Shown: piece after piece, positions 8,226 through 18,781 of the stretch
Layout of the letters: each line of letters opens with the position of its first letter
Numbering within the stretch: position 1 is the first letter of the stretch
From: Roseiarcus sp963767245
GTDB taxonomy: Bacteria > Pseudomonadota > Alphaproteobacteria > Rhizobiales > Beijerinckiaceae
Assembly: GCA_963767245.1 (NCBI GenBank)
Contig: CAVYDG010000011.1
Span: forward strand, 124,001 to 188,000
Reading direction: 5' to 3'
Length of the DNA stretch: 64,000 nucleotides
Notes under the pieces: model-generated
What the model was told of the DNA's origin: nothing
The model's database searches: none
What the model saw: only the letters and a program-made list of their open reading frames with translations
Program-made: the position numbers and the translations under genes

Positions 8226-8942
8226 CTACGACCGTCCCACCCCGACCAGGACTGGGTCCGGGCGGTAGAGCGCGGGGAAGAGCTGCTTCAGATTGGCGAT
8301 CTTCGGCAGGTCGTTGAAGACGATGTAGGGATAGCCCGGATTATGGGCCAGGAAGTCCTGGTGATAGTCTTCGGCGCGATAGAAGGTCCGGCCCGGCTCG
8401 ATCGTGGTGACGATCGGCGCGCTGAACGCATGGGCGCCGTCGAGCTGGGCGATATACGCCTTCGCCACCCGCGCCTGTTCGTCGTTCATCGGAAAGATCG
8501 CCGAGCGGTATTGCGTGCCCTCGTCGGGGCCCTGCCGGTTGAGCTCGGTTGGATCATGCGCGACCGAGAAATAGACCTGCAGGATGCGGCCGTAGGTTAT
8601 CTTGCGCGGATCGAAGGTGATCTGAACCGACTCGGCATGGCCGGTCTGGCCGCTCGAGGTCATCTCGTAATGCGCGGTCGCTTTCTCGCCGCCGTCATAG
8701 CCCGAGACAGCGCTGGTCACGCCGTCGACATGCTGAAAGACGCCCTGGACGCCCCAGAAACATCCGCCCGCGACCACCGCGACCTCCGACCCGTTGGCGC
8801 TCGCCGGCTCATCGACCGCCGGCGGCGGAATGACGCGCGCCTCTTCCGCCGTCGATCGCGTGACGGCGAAGCCAGCCGCCGCCGCCAATCCGATGAGAAT
8901 CAGCGCCGGCAAACCGTACCCGCTCCTGAACGATGAGATCAT
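8226..8942 (-). CDS. msrA: Peptide methionine-(S)-sulfoxide reductase, exported
   Basis: 238 residues. The N-terminus (MISSFRSGYGLPALILIGLA) is a signal peptide or anchor, followed by the MsrA domain with catalytic GGCFWGVQ, then YDGGEKATAHYEMTSSGQTG and HDPTELNRQGPDEGTQYRSA. It reduces methionine-S-sulfoxide in proteins; the leader places it in the periplasm. The start at 8942 is chosen because GGAG lies 9 bases upstream; an ATG 15 bases further up (8957) is the alternative. No resolving cysteine is visible in the C-terminal tail. It lies downstream of msrB on the same strand (182-bp gap), so together they repair both methionine sulfoxide stereoisomers. Confidence 0.93.
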   Translation of the reverse strand: MISSFRSGYGLPALILIGLAAAAGFAVTRSTAEEARVIPPPAVDEPASANGSEVAVVAGGCFWGVQGVFQHVDGVTSAVSGYDGGEKATAHYEMTSSGQTGHAESVQITFDPRKITYGRILQVYFSVAHDPTELNRQGPDEGTQYRSAIFPMNDEQARVAKAYIAQLDGAHAFSAPIVTTIEPGRTFYRAEDYHQDFLAHNPGYPYIVFNDLPKIANLKQLFPALYRPDPVLVGVGRS

Positions 8943-9124
8943 GGGGCTCAACTCCATTCCTGCTTGCCGGCCAATTGTCGACCGGGCGTTTCGATAGGCG
9001 GGGACTGTGACCCCGCCGCGGCGCGGGGCGTCGGCGTCACCAGGTCGTGTCATCACAGTCTGCGCGAGCCTGGCGACCTCAAGGGGGACATTCGTTCTGC
9101 GCCCGGAGTTGTTACGGCGGCGCC

Positions 9125-9610
9125 TCAGGCGGCCGCCGGCTTGAAGGTCAGCGCCAGGCCGTTCATGCAATAGCGAAGTCCGGTCGGCTTGGGTCCATCG
9201 TCGAAAACGTGGCCGAGATGGCCATCGCACCGCCGGCAGGTCACCGCGCTGCGGGTCATTCCGAAGGACCGGTCGTCATGGGTTTTCACCGCATTGTCGA
9301 GTGGGGCCCAGAAGCTCGGCCAGCCGGTCCCGCTGTCGAATTTGGTTTCCGAGGAGAAGAGATCGAGGTCGCAGCCGGCGCAGGCGAAAGTCCCCTTGCG
9401 CTCCTCATGCAGAAGCGGACTGGTGAACGGCCGCTCGGTGCCTTCCTTGCGCAGGACGGCATATTGCTCGGAGGTGAGCTTGCCGCGCCATTCCGCGTCC
9501 GTGCGGACGACATGGTCCTCCCCGGCGGCTCCCGCGGCGAGGATGGGCAGGAGATTTGCGCTCGCGATCGCGGCCAATCCGCCGCTCAGAGCCATTCGAC
9601 GTGTCAGCAT
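9125..9610 (-). CDS. msrB: Peptide methionine-(R)-sulfoxide reductase, exported
   Basis: 161 residues beginning MLTRRMALSGGLAAIA, a leader with a twin-arginine-like TRRMALSGG. The SelR domain shows both zinc CxxC pairs (CAGC and CRRC), the core GTGWPSFWAP, and the catalytic Cys in LRYCMNGLALTF. It reduces methionine-R-sulfoxide. Start 9610 has GAGG six bases upstream; ATG 9631 is less well placed. It is the upstream partner of msrA on the same strand. If the leader is a Tat signal, the protein acts folded in the periplasm. Confidence 0.93.
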   Translation of the reverse strand: MLTRRMALSGGLAAIASANLLPILAAGAAGEDHVVRTDAEWRGKLTSEQYAVLRKEGTERPFTSPLLHEERKGTFACAGCDLDLFSSETKFDSGTGWPSFWAPLDNAVKTHDDRSFGMTRSAVTCRRCDGHLGHVFDDGPKPTGLRYCMNGLALTFKPAAA

Positions 9611-9785
9611 GCTGCGCCTCGCCGGTCTCATCGATATCGGGGACCTTCTCCCCTTCCGCAACGCCTATACGTCCGAAAAAGGGCGCGGTTACAGAGACAA
9701 TCGAACTTTTTACATCGCGCCGGCGCCCTGACGGGAGCCGATCTCGGCGCGCCGTCGCCCGGGAGTTGACCCGGAGACGCCGCAT

Positions 9786-9811
9786 GTTTCAAACATAGGC
9801 TCGTTTCAAAC
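9786..9811. promoter_or_regulatory. Tandem GTTTCAAAC sites upstream of the beta-oxidation genes
   Basis: The short palindrome GTTTCAAAC occurs at 9786-9794 and 9803-9811, with the following bases (ATAGGCTC / ATAGACTC) also repeated, giving a 17-bp period. It lies 88-113 bases before the fadB-like start. Paired short palindromes upstream of fatty-acid genes suggest operators for a TetR- or FadR-type repressor. The regulator is not in view. Confidence 0.5.
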
Positions 9812-9898
9812 ATAGACTCGGCGTCGGACCCTTCAAGCCGTTGCGCCACCCGCGCTCGTCCACGACGTCCGCTATGCCAATGCCAGAGGAAACACCCA

Positions 9899-11977
<2,079 letters not shown>

Positions 11978-12015
11978 CCCAGCTGACGCGCCAACCCTCA
12001 TCCGGCGCTTCGCGC

Positions 12016-12082
12016 CACCTTCTCCCTGAGGGAGAAGGTGCGCTGAACGGCGGCGCGGCAAGCCTTCCCCTTCAGGGGAAGG
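12016..12082. repeat. Two adjacent intergenic palindromes
   Basis: CACCTTCTCCCT-g-AGGGAGAAGGTG (12016-12040, perfect 12-base arms) and CCTTCCCCT-tc-AGGGGAAGG (12063-12082). They sit in the gap between the fadB-like gene and the thiolase, and resemble copies at 1151-1173 and 21706-21724. They may attenuate or stabilise the transcript between the two genes. Confidence 0.65.
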
Positions 12083-12151
12083 TGGCGCGCCCAAGGCGCG
12101 ACGGATGAGGGGCGACGGATGAGGGCCATCAAATGAACGAGGAGATCCATC

Positions 12152-13357
12152 ATGCGTGAAGCCGTCATCGTCTCCACCGCGCGCACGCCGATCGGCAAGG
12201 CCTATCGTGGCGCGTTCAACGACACCCAGGCCCAGACCCTGGGCGGCCACGCGATCGCGAGCGCCCTCAAGCGCGCCGGGATCGAGGGCGGCGAGGTGGA
12301 CGACGTGGTCATGGGCGCGGCGCTCCAGCAGGGATCGGAGGGCGGCAATGTCGCCAGGCAATGCGCCATTCGCGCCGGGCTTCCGACCAGTGTCGCCGGA
12401 ATGTCGGTCGACCGGCAATGCGCCTCCGGACTCATGGGAATCGCCATCGCCGCGAAGCAAATCGTCGACGACGGGATGAGCGTGACCGTCGGCGGCGGGC
12501 TCGAATCGATCTCGCTGGTCCAGAACGACAAGATGAACCGCTATCGGGCGACGGACCCCTGGCTCGTCGCGCATCGCGACGACATCTATATGTCGATGCT
12601 CGAGACGGCCGAAATCGTCGCTCAGCGCTACAAGATCTCGCGCGAGCGCCAGGACGAATACGGGGCGCAGTCGCAGGCGCGCGCCGCCGCCGGCGTCGCC
12701 GCCGGGCGGTTCGAGGCCGAGATTGCGCCCCTGCCGAGCGTGATGAAGGTCGTCGACAAGGCGACCGGCGCCGTCTCCGACAAGGCCGTCACCCTCAAGC
12801 ACGACGAGGGCATCCGCGCGGACACCACGCTCGCCGGCCTCTCGGCGCTCAAGCCCGTGTTCACCGAAGGGCTGCACTTGAAGCAGCCGGGCCAAAACAT
12901 CACCGCCGGCAACGCCTCGCAACTGTCGGACGGAGCGAGCGCCTGCGTGCTCATGGAAGCCACGCTCGCCAGCCAGCGCAATCTGACCCCGCTCGGGATC
13001 TATCGCGGCATCGCCGTCGCCGGTTGCGATCCGGACGAGATGGGCATCGGTCCGGTGTTCGCCGTGCCGAAGCTGCTCAAGGCGCATGGCCTCAAGATCG
13101 ACGACATCGACCTGTGGGAATTGAACGAGGCGTTCGCGGTCCAGGTTCTCTATTGCCGCGACAAGCTTGGCATCGACAACGACAAGCTCAACGTCGACGG
13201 CGGCGCGATCGCGGTCGGCCACCCTTACGGCATGAGCGGCGCGCGCCTGACCGGCCACGCGCTGATCGAGGGCAAGCGGCGCGGCGCGCGCCATGTCGTG
13301 GTGACGATGTGCATCGGCGGCGGGATGGGCGCGGCCGGGTTGTTCGAGGTCGTCTAG
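12152..13357 (+). CDS. Acetyl-CoA acyltransferase (thiolase)
   Basis: 401 residues, thiolase superfamily. The nucleophilic cysteine is C90 in DRQCASGL, the active-site His is in GHPYGMSGAR near 356, and the second Cys is in MCIGGGMGAAG near 387. It cleaves 3-ketoacyl-CoA with CoA, or condenses acetyl-CoA in reverse. The context after the fadB-like gene favours the degradative (FadA) role; a PhaA-type biosynthetic thiolase is the alternative. ATG 12152 follows GAGGAGATCCATC. The gap from the upstream gene holds repeats, not a clear promoter. Confidence 0.92.
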   Translation: MREAVIVSTARTPIGKAYRGAFNDTQAQTLGGHAIASALKRAGIEGGEVDDVVMGAALQQGSEGGNVARQCAIRAGLPTSVAGMSVDRQCASGLMGIAIAAKQIVDDGMSVTVGGGLESISLVQNDKMNRYRATDPWLVAHRDDIYMSMLETAEIVAQRYKISRERQDEYGAQSQARAAAGVAAGRFEAEIAPLPSVMKVVDKATGAVSDKAVTLKHDEGIRADTTLAGLSALKPVFTEGLHLKQPGQNITAGNASQLSDGASACVLMEATLASQRNLTPLGIYRGIAVAGCDPDEMGIGPVFAVPKLLKAHGLKIDDIDLWELNEAFAVQVLYCRDKLGIDNDKLNVDGGAIAVGHPYGMSGARLTGHALIEGKRRGARHVVVTMCIGGGMGAAGLFEVV

Positions 13358-13513
13358 ACCACGCTCGTCATCGCGAGCCATAGCCGTCGAAGACGCCCGT
13401 CTCTCGACGGGCTGCAGCGAAGCGATCCAGCGGGAGGGCGCGCGCGGGTTTCGTCCAGTGGGGTCGGTCGACGGCGAGAATTGAAGTCGCGATGACGTGG
13501 AGAGGATGTCTTA

Positions 13514-14443
13514 GTGAACGACACGAACGTCATGGCGCCGCTTCAGGCCTTTCACGGGTTGGAGCCGCCGGCGCCGCTGTGGTTCGAGCGCGCAATCGCC
13601 GACGAGCCGGAGCGAACGTTCGTCATGGTCGAGGGCGCGCGGGTCGAGACGCTCGCCTGGGGCGAGCGCGGCAAGCCGGGGCTCGTGCTTCTGCACGGCG
13701 GCGCAGCGCACGCGGACTGGTGGAGTTTCGTCGCCCCGTTCTTCGCCCGCGAGCGGCGGGTGGTCGCGCCGACATTCACCGGTATGGGGCGGTCCGACTG
13801 GCGCGAGAAATATGCCTTCGAGCAATTCGTCCGCGAGGCGCGGGAAGCGGGACGGGCGGCGGGCGCTTATGAGGTAGGGCCGCCGGTCGTCGTCGGCCAC
13901 TCGTTCGGCGGCCGCGTGGCGATGGGGCTCGCCCATTATTTCGGCGAGGAGCTGAAGGGTGCGGTGATGGTCGACCCGCCCTTCTTCGCCAAGGAGAATC
14001 TTCGTCCCAGGTCGCCTCCGCGGCCGTCCAGGGGACGCCGGATTCAGCATTCCCTCGCCGCGATCGTCGCCCGTTTCCGCCTCGCGCCGCCGCAAGTGTG
14101 CGAGAACCTGTTCGTTCTCGACTTCATCGCCCGGCGCTCGGCCGTCGAGGTCGCCGACGCCGAGGGCAAGCATGGCTGGGCTTTATGCTTCGATCCGCAC
14201 TTCTGGGAGAAGTTCACCCGCATCGACCCGACCGTGCTGATCACCGCCCCGCGCTCGCCGCTGGCGCTCATCCGCGGCGCGAAGTCGCAGCTCTTCCACC
14301 CAGAGGACGCCGCCCATCTGCTCAGCCTGATCCCGCCCGGCTCTCCTTATGTCGAAATCCCGGAGGCCGAGCACCACGTGATGATCGACCAGCCGATCGC
14401 TTTTGTCGCCGCGCTGAGGACGCTGTTGGCGGCTTGGCCGTGA
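13514..14443 (+). CDS. Alpha/beta hydrolase
   Basis: 309 residues. The GTG start at 13514 is supported by GAGAGGA seven bases upstream; an ATG at 13532 lacks this. Oxyanion motif LLHGGAAHADWW, nucleophile elbow GHSFGG (Ser near 130), and His in AEHHVMIDQP near the C-terminus form the expected triad. Residues 170-185 (Arg/Pro-rich) look like part of the lid. It follows the thiolase on the same strand and precedes another hydrolase by 33 bases, so it may be co-transcribed with the beta-oxidation genes. The substrate is unknown. Confidence 0.85.
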   Translation: MNDTNVMAPLQAFHGLEPPAPLWFERAIADEPERTFVMVEGARVETLAWGERGKPGLVLLHGGAAHADWWSFVAPFFARERRVVAPTFTGMGRSDWREKYAFEQFVREAREAGRAAGAYEVGPPVVVGHSFGGRVAMGLAHYFGEELKGAVMVDPPFFAKENLRPRSPPRPSRGRRIQHSLAAIVARFRLAPPQVCENLFVLDFIARRSAVEVADAEGKHGWALCFDPHFWEKFTRIDPTVLITAPRSPLALIRGAKSQLFHPEDAAHLLSLIPPGSPYVEIPEAEHHVMIDQPIAFVAALRTLLAAWP

Positions 14444-14476
14444 GGGCCTTGAACCGCACGTCACGAGGGGTGAACC

Positions 14477-15268
14477 ATGCAATTCGCGCAGCGAAATGGA
14501 GTTAAGCTTTATTTCGAGGAGGCGCTCGGCGCGGGCGCTCCCGTCGTGCTCATCCACGGCTGGTGCTGCGATCATACTTATCTCGCGCCCCAGTTCGAAC
14601 ACTTTGCAAACAAGGGGCGCCGGGTCGTTGGGCTCGACCTGAGAGGACATGGCGCGAGCGACAAGCCGGTCGAGCGCTATACGATGCAAGGCTTTGCCGA
14701 CGACGTCGCCTTCGTCTGCGATCATCTCGGCCTCAAGAAGGTCGTCGCCATCGGGCACAGCATGGGCGGCCTGGTCGGGTTCGACTTCGCCTCGCGCTAT
14801 CCCGAGCGTCTCGCCGCATTCATCGCCCTCGATTCGGCGATCGTGCTGTCCGAAGAGGCCCACGCCGCCGTGCCCAGGCTCGTCGCCGATCTCAGCGGCC
14901 CGGACCATCGGAAGGTCATTCGCGATTTCGTGGCGAAGACGCTGCTCCTTCCGACTGACGATCCGGAGCGGAAGGAAAAGATCCTGTCCGTGATGACCTC
15001 CGCGCCGCAGTATGTCGCGGTCTCGGCCTATCTGGCTTTGGGCGAATATGACGCGGAGAAGTCGGCGCGCGTGACGGCGCCGAGCCTCTACATTGCCGCC
15101 GACGAACCGCACGCGCGCGCCGATATGAATCGCGTCCGCCAACTCTTGCCGGGGCTCGCATTCGGGCAGACGGTGGGTTCAGGCCATTTCTGCCAGCTCG
15201 AGGTCCCAGATCAGGTCAACGCGATGATCGACCGGTTTCTGGCGATTGCGGCGGCAGCGCAGGCCTAG
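14477..15268 (+). CDS. Alpha/beta hydrolase
   Basis: 263 residues. Typical features are VVLIHGWCCDHTY, GLDLRGHGASDKP, the elbow GHSMGG with Ser95, and a C-terminal His in GSGHFCQLEVPDQV. No signal peptide. The family includes esterases, haloperoxidase-like enzymes and C-C bond hydrolases; the close RGHGASDKP match does not tell which. It starts 33 bases after the preceding hydrolase and is probably in the same transcript. It is unlike that neighbour outside the fold motifs, so the pair is not a recent duplication. Confidence 0.87.
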   Translation: MQFAQRNGVKLYFEEALGAGAPVVLIHGWCCDHTYLAPQFEHFANKGRRVVGLDLRGHGASDKPVERYTMQGFADDVAFVCDHLGLKKVVAIGHSMGGLVGFDFASRYPERLAAFIALDSAIVLSEEAHAAVPRLVADLSGPDHRKVIRDFVAKTLLLPTDDPERKEKILSVMTSAPQYVAVSAYLALGEYDAEKSARVTAPSLYIAADEPHARADMNRVRQLLPGLAFGQTVGSGHFCQLEVPDQVNAMIDRFLAIAAAAQA

Positions 15269-15458
15269 ACCAAGTTGCTTTTGGGTTGAACCAAGCCCGT
15301 CATTGCGAGCGAAAGCGAAGCAATCCATCTTACGCAGTTGGAGGGATTGCGGCATCGCCATGGGAGCGTCAAAAGACGGGCGTCTCTCGACGCCGATTCT
15401 ACTGAATTGCAACTCGCTCTGGTTTCGGATGCATTCCACACGGGACCTCGAAACGCCC

Positions 15459-16016
15459 ATGATTCGCTCCGCGACCTGCTGCGCCGCTATCCTGGCGATC
15501 ATAACGCTGTCCCGTCCGGCCCTCTGCGGCGAGCCGGCGCCCGAGAGCGTCGCCGCGGTCAATGCCTGCACTGAGCTCGCTGCGAACAACGAGAAAACTG
15601 GTCCAGCTCCGCCGGACGAGCTCGAGGAGAAAGCGGGCGCGGAAGGGAGGCTTGCCGCCGCCGCAGAGGCGGCGCGGCGCTCTCCAATCAGCTGCATCGG
15701 GGTCTGGTCGACCGCCTGCATCCAGAAGGCAGGCAACATGTCAAACGGCGTCCTGAACGATTGCTACGACCAGGAGGCGGCGGCATGGGACAAGCGCCTC
15801 AACGTCGCCTACGTTGAGGCGTCGTCCCGGATGGAAAAGGACGCGCTCGACAATCTGCGCAAGGTTCAGCGCGCCTAGATCGCGTGGCGCGACGCCACCT
15901 GCGCGCAGCCTTACCTCGTGTTCCAGGGGACCATGGCGGGCCCCATGGAATCGTGGTGCTTGCTGGACATCACCGCCAGGCAGGCGATCTGGATGGAAGG
16001 CTGGCTCATGAAGTAG
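15459..16016 (+). pseudogene. LprI-like (DUF1311) secreted protein with internal stop
   Basis: Starts MIRSATCCAAILAIITLS, a signal peptide. The C-terminal part matches the LprI lysozyme-inhibitor/DUF1311 pattern: DCYDQEAAAWDKRLNVAY, LDNLRKVQRA, then TAG at 15876-15878, then IAWRDATCAQPYLVFQGTMA in the same frame to TAG at 16014-16016. The family has Trp at the stop position (RAWIAxRD), so one TGG-to-TAG change explains the break. The conserved second Cys pair lies beyond the stop, so a truncated product would lack a disulfide. If functional it would be periplasmic and protect against lysozyme. Confidence 0.72.
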
Positions 16017-16023
16017 GGCCGGC

Positions 16024-16342
16024 TCACAGATTCAGAGGACGCGCTCCGTCATGCGTCAGCTCGCTTGCGATCTCGTTGAACAGCAGGACGTTCAGAACGA
16101 GCCCTGCGACTGCGAGCGCCGCGGCAAGGGGGAGCATTCGCCCGCTCCACCCGAGTATGAACGCAGGGACGACCAAAGCCAGGAAGATGAAACCGAAAGG
16201 GAAGATCGCCACGAACTCCATCCCGTCGCCCCATCGGATTGGCGTTCACCGCGATCAGCCGAAAGGTGTAAAGCCAATAGGCCGTTTGCCCGCCTGCGAC
16301 GGCGATTGTGACGTAGCGAGTAACTTCGGCAAATCGTCCCAT
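16024..16342 (-). pseudogene. Small membrane protein, frameshifted
   Basis: A strong ribosome-binding site (GGGGGAGG, six bases before ATG 16342) starts MGRFAEVTRYVTIAVAGGQT, with one membrane segment up to about residue 34. Near 16231-16240 the frame must shift by one base to reach RWGDGMEFVAIFPFGFIFLA, then two more hydrophobic segments and a stop at 16024-16026. The combined product of about 105 residues would have three membrane helices. I do not recognise the family. The excellent start and continuous hydrophobic pattern in two frames indicate a single-base insertion, real or from sequencing. Confidence 0.55.
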
Positions 16343-16464
16343 CGCGATCCTCCCCCAACCTGCTTCCGAGGCGACTCGCCCTTCGCATCCATGACCGACA
16401 CCCGCGCGAAGCCCGCCCCGTCCGGCCGGAGCATTGTGAGTGCGATCGGCGCACATCTTATGTT

Positions 16465-16480
16465 ATCATGCGTGCATGAT
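16465..16480. promoter_or_regulatory. Palindrome on the antitoxin start codon
   Basis: ATCATGC-GT-GCATGAT, perfect 7-base arms. The right arm contains the ATG (16476-16478) of the antitoxin gene. Toxin-antitoxin operons are usually repressed by their own antitoxin at such palindromes, so this is a likely operator. Confidence 0.6.
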
Positions 16481-16706
16481 CACCGCCCTGAAGAACATGC
16501 TTCCTCGAATCGAGAGTTGGCCCTTGGAGGATCAGGAGGCGCTGGTCGAAGCGGCGCGCAGCATCGAGGCGGAGCGCGACGGGGCCTATCACGCGTTGGA
16601 GGCAGAACTCGCCGTGATCGACCGCGGCCTCGACGACGCGCGGGCAGGCCGCTTCGCGTCGGATGACTCCACAGCGAAGGTTCGGGCGAAATTCCGCAGC
16701 GAATGA
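16476..16706 (+). CDS. Antitoxin, ParD/RHH-like
   Basis: 76 residues from ATG 16476: MITALKNMLPRIESWPLEDQ. It is acidic and helical, with a DNA-binding-like N-terminus and a C-terminal tail (ARAGRFASDDSTAKVRAKFR) that matches the toxin-wrapping tail of addiction-module antitoxins. Its stop overlaps the toxin start by four bases (ATGA), which indicates translational coupling. It should neutralise the downstream ParE-type toxin and repress the operon through the palindrome on its own start codon. Confidence 0.78.
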   Translation: MITALKNMLPRIESWPLEDQEALVEAARSIEAERDGAYHALEAELAVIDRGLDDARAGRFASDDSTAKVRAKFRSE

Positions 16707-16987
16707 TCCTTCGGTGGACCGCGGGCGCGCTCGCCGATCTGGAGTCGATTCATGCATATCAGAAGCTGCATTGGCCCGCGATGCGTGCGCCCTTCGAAGC
16801 GCGGCTGACGGCGATCGAGCGGCGCATTATTGAGTTTCCGTTGAGCGGGCACGAAGTCGGACAGCGGCCGGGCGTTCGCGTCGCCGCATTTCTCGACTTC
16901 CCCTATCGGCTCTTCTACCGCGTTGAAGCAAATGCAATCGAAATCCTCGCGGTCCGCCACACGTCGCGCCGTTCATTGTTTGAATAA
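16703..16987 (+). CDS. ParE/RelE-superfamily toxin
   Basis: 94 residues with the ParE pattern: ILRWTAGALADLESIHAYQK, ...IEFPLSGHEVGQRPGVRVAA, then FPYRLFYRVEANAIEILAVRHTSR. ParE toxins usually poison DNA gyrase; RelE relatives cleave mRNA on the ribosome. The R-x-V-x(2-3)-FPYRLFYRV core and HTSR ending favour the ParE side. It overlaps the antitoxin by four bases. An IS1182-like element lies some 220 bases downstream. After it, 17020-17088 holds a 22-residue fragment (MRDEFLLLKGSDFEKTDV) of unknown origin, perhaps a gene remnant. Confidence 0.85.
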   Translation: MILRWTAGALADLESIHAYQKLHWPAMRAPFEARLTAIERRIIEFPLSGHEVGQRPGVRVAAFLDFPYRLFYRVEANAIEILAVRHTSRRSLFE

Positions 16988-17208
16988 CCGGCCACACCCC
17001 GCCCGGCTCATTGGCTAAAATGCGGGACGAGTTCCTGCTGCTCAAAGGCAGCGACTTCGAGAAGACCGATGTCCAGGCGGCGGTCTGAATGTGCGCAAAA
17101 TCGATCGGAGACGCCGCCCGAAGAGGCTGCCGGCGGACCCGGGCTTCGCGTCGAGTTACGTGACCGCGGGGGGCGCGGGTTTTCGACGCGAGCGCATTGC
17201 AGCGCCTA

Positions 17209-18781
17209 GGAGCCTGTCTGCTTAATCCTCGGCGAGATGGGATTTGAACCGCTCAAGCCAGTCGGAGAGCCGGATGCAGCAAATTCGCGCATCCGGTTTG
17301 ATGTAAGGTTGGGTGGAAGCTTTGCGGCCATCGTTCGTTGCACCGTTTCCGAGGTGGCGAAGCTCAGCCGGTTGCGCGTGCGGCCAGGGACGGGGTCCGC
17401 CCCTGGGCGAGCTTCAAGATATTGTGGGCGAGGCAGACGAGGCCCCACTCGTTGGCGACCTTCTCGACGCCGCGCAAGAGAAACTGACGGAAGCCGCGCG
17501 CCTGCTTGATCTGTCCGAACACCGGCTCGGGCAGCTGCTTTCTTAAGCGGTAGGGGCTGGAGTGCCCGCCGGCCTTGATTCTTTCGCGCATGGCGGCGAC
17601 GCGGGCGCCGCCGCCTTCTCCTTCCCCGGCGTGCTTGGCCCGCCCCGGCGCGATATAGGCGTCGATCTCGCGTTCCTCCATCGCTGTAAGGTTGGCGTCG
17701 GAGCAATAGCCCGCGTCCGCCGACAGTTGCGTCGGCTTCTTGCCCAGATTGGCTTCGATGGCGTCGGCGATCGGCGCCAATTGATGTTGATCGCTCTGCT
17801 TCGCGTCGAGGCCGTGGGCGACGATCACCTGCGCCGTCGCGTCGACCGCCGCCTGCGCATTGTAGCCCTGGATGAAGCCGTCCTTGGTTTTCATGATGCG
17901 GCTTTCGGGATCGGTGAAGTTCTTCTGCGCTTTGGGGTCAGGCTCTTCGGATGGGGGGGCGGCGGGCTTGCCCGGTTTCTTGCGGCCCTCGGCTTGTCGC
18001 CGCTCCTCGGCCTGCGCTTTGGCCTTGGCCGCCGCGGCCGCTTTCGCCTCGGCCTCCAATTCGGCCTTCGCCGCCCGGATCTTCTCGACGCGCTTCTTCT
18101 TGTCGGCGACCCATTTGGGCAGCTCCTCGCCGCTCTTGTCGCGGCCAAAGGCTCTGTCTTCCTCGGCGTCCGCAGCCTCGGCTGCGCTCAGCCACCGCTC
18201 GACCTCGGCCTCGAGCTCCGCCGCACGCTTCTCCATGCGCTCGTAGCTCATCGCCTTGTGCTTGGAGGCGTTCGCCTTGATCTTCGTCCCGTCGAGCGCG
18301 ACATGGCCGAGCTTCACAAGTCCCGCCTGTTCGCACAGCTTGAGAACTTGCCCGAACAGTCCCGCAAGCACCTTCAAGTGCCGCTTGCGGAAGTCAGAGA
18401 CGGTGCGAAAATCCGGCGGATCGAGCCCGACAATGCTCAGGAAGTCGACCCGTTCGCGCGCCGCCTTGGCGATCCGGCGCGACGAGTAGACGCCGTTGCA
18501 ATAGCCGTACAGCAACAGCGCCGTCATCATCGCCGGGTCAAACGGCGGCTGCCCGCGCTCGCTCGCATACGCGGCTTCGATCTCACCAAGGTCGAGAGGC
18601 TCGAGCACAAGCGCCAAAATGAAGCGAGCCAGATGGTCCTCGCCGACAAAGTCCTGAACGCTCGGCGGCAACAACAGCGGCTGATCGATCGTCCAGGGCC
18701 GGAAGGTCTTGCTCATAAGCAAACAGAATCCGATTCGAGCAAACGCCGCCACCACAATCCGCTATTATCCAGACAGGCTCC
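17209..18781. mobile_element. IS1182-like insertion sequence
   Basis: Terminal inverted repeats begin GGAGCCTGTCTG: 17209-17226 and 18764-18781, 16 of 18 positions identical. TA occurs at both junctions (17207-17208 and 18782-18783). The reconstructed target is CTAG, and its repair restores the PEP-CTERM reading frame. Length 1,573 bp with a single transposase gene. Confidence 0.9.
17364..18716 (-). CDS. IS1182-family transposase
   Basis: 450 residues from MSKTFRPWTIDQPLLLPPSV. The N-terminal DUF772-type region (PPFDPAMMTALLLYGYCNGV) is followed by a DDE nuclease core: GHVALDGTKIKANASKH (first Asp), QAAVDATAQVIVAHGL, SADAGYCSDANL (second Asp) and the C-terminal EPVFGQIKQARGFRQFLLRG (Glu). 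Between them lies a long, highly charged Ala/Lys/Glu-rich coiled-coil insertion at about 165-245, as usual for IS1182. All motifs are intact, so the element may be active. Confidence 0.93.
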   Translation of the reverse strand: MSKTFRPWTIDQPLLLPPSVQDFVGEDHLARFILALVLEPLDLGEIEAAYASERGQPPFDPAMMTALLLYGYCNGVYSSRRIAKAARERVDFLSIVGLDPPDFRTVSDFRKRHLKVLAGLFGQVLKLCEQAGLVKLGHVALDGTKIKANASKHKAMSYERMEKRAAELEAEVERWLSAAEAADAEEDRAFGRDKSGEELPKWVADKKKRVEKIRAAKAELEAEAKAAAAAKAKAQAEERRQAEGRKKPGKPAAPPSEEPDPKAQKNFTDPESRIMKTKDGFIQGYNAQAAVDATAQVIVAHGLDAKQSDQHQLAPIADAIEANLGKKPTQLSADAGYCSDANLTAMEEREIDAYIAPGRAKHAGEGEGGGARVAAMRERIKAGGHSSPYRLRKQLPEPVFGQIKQARGFRQFLLRGVEKVANEWGLVCLAHNILKLAQGRTPSLAARATG

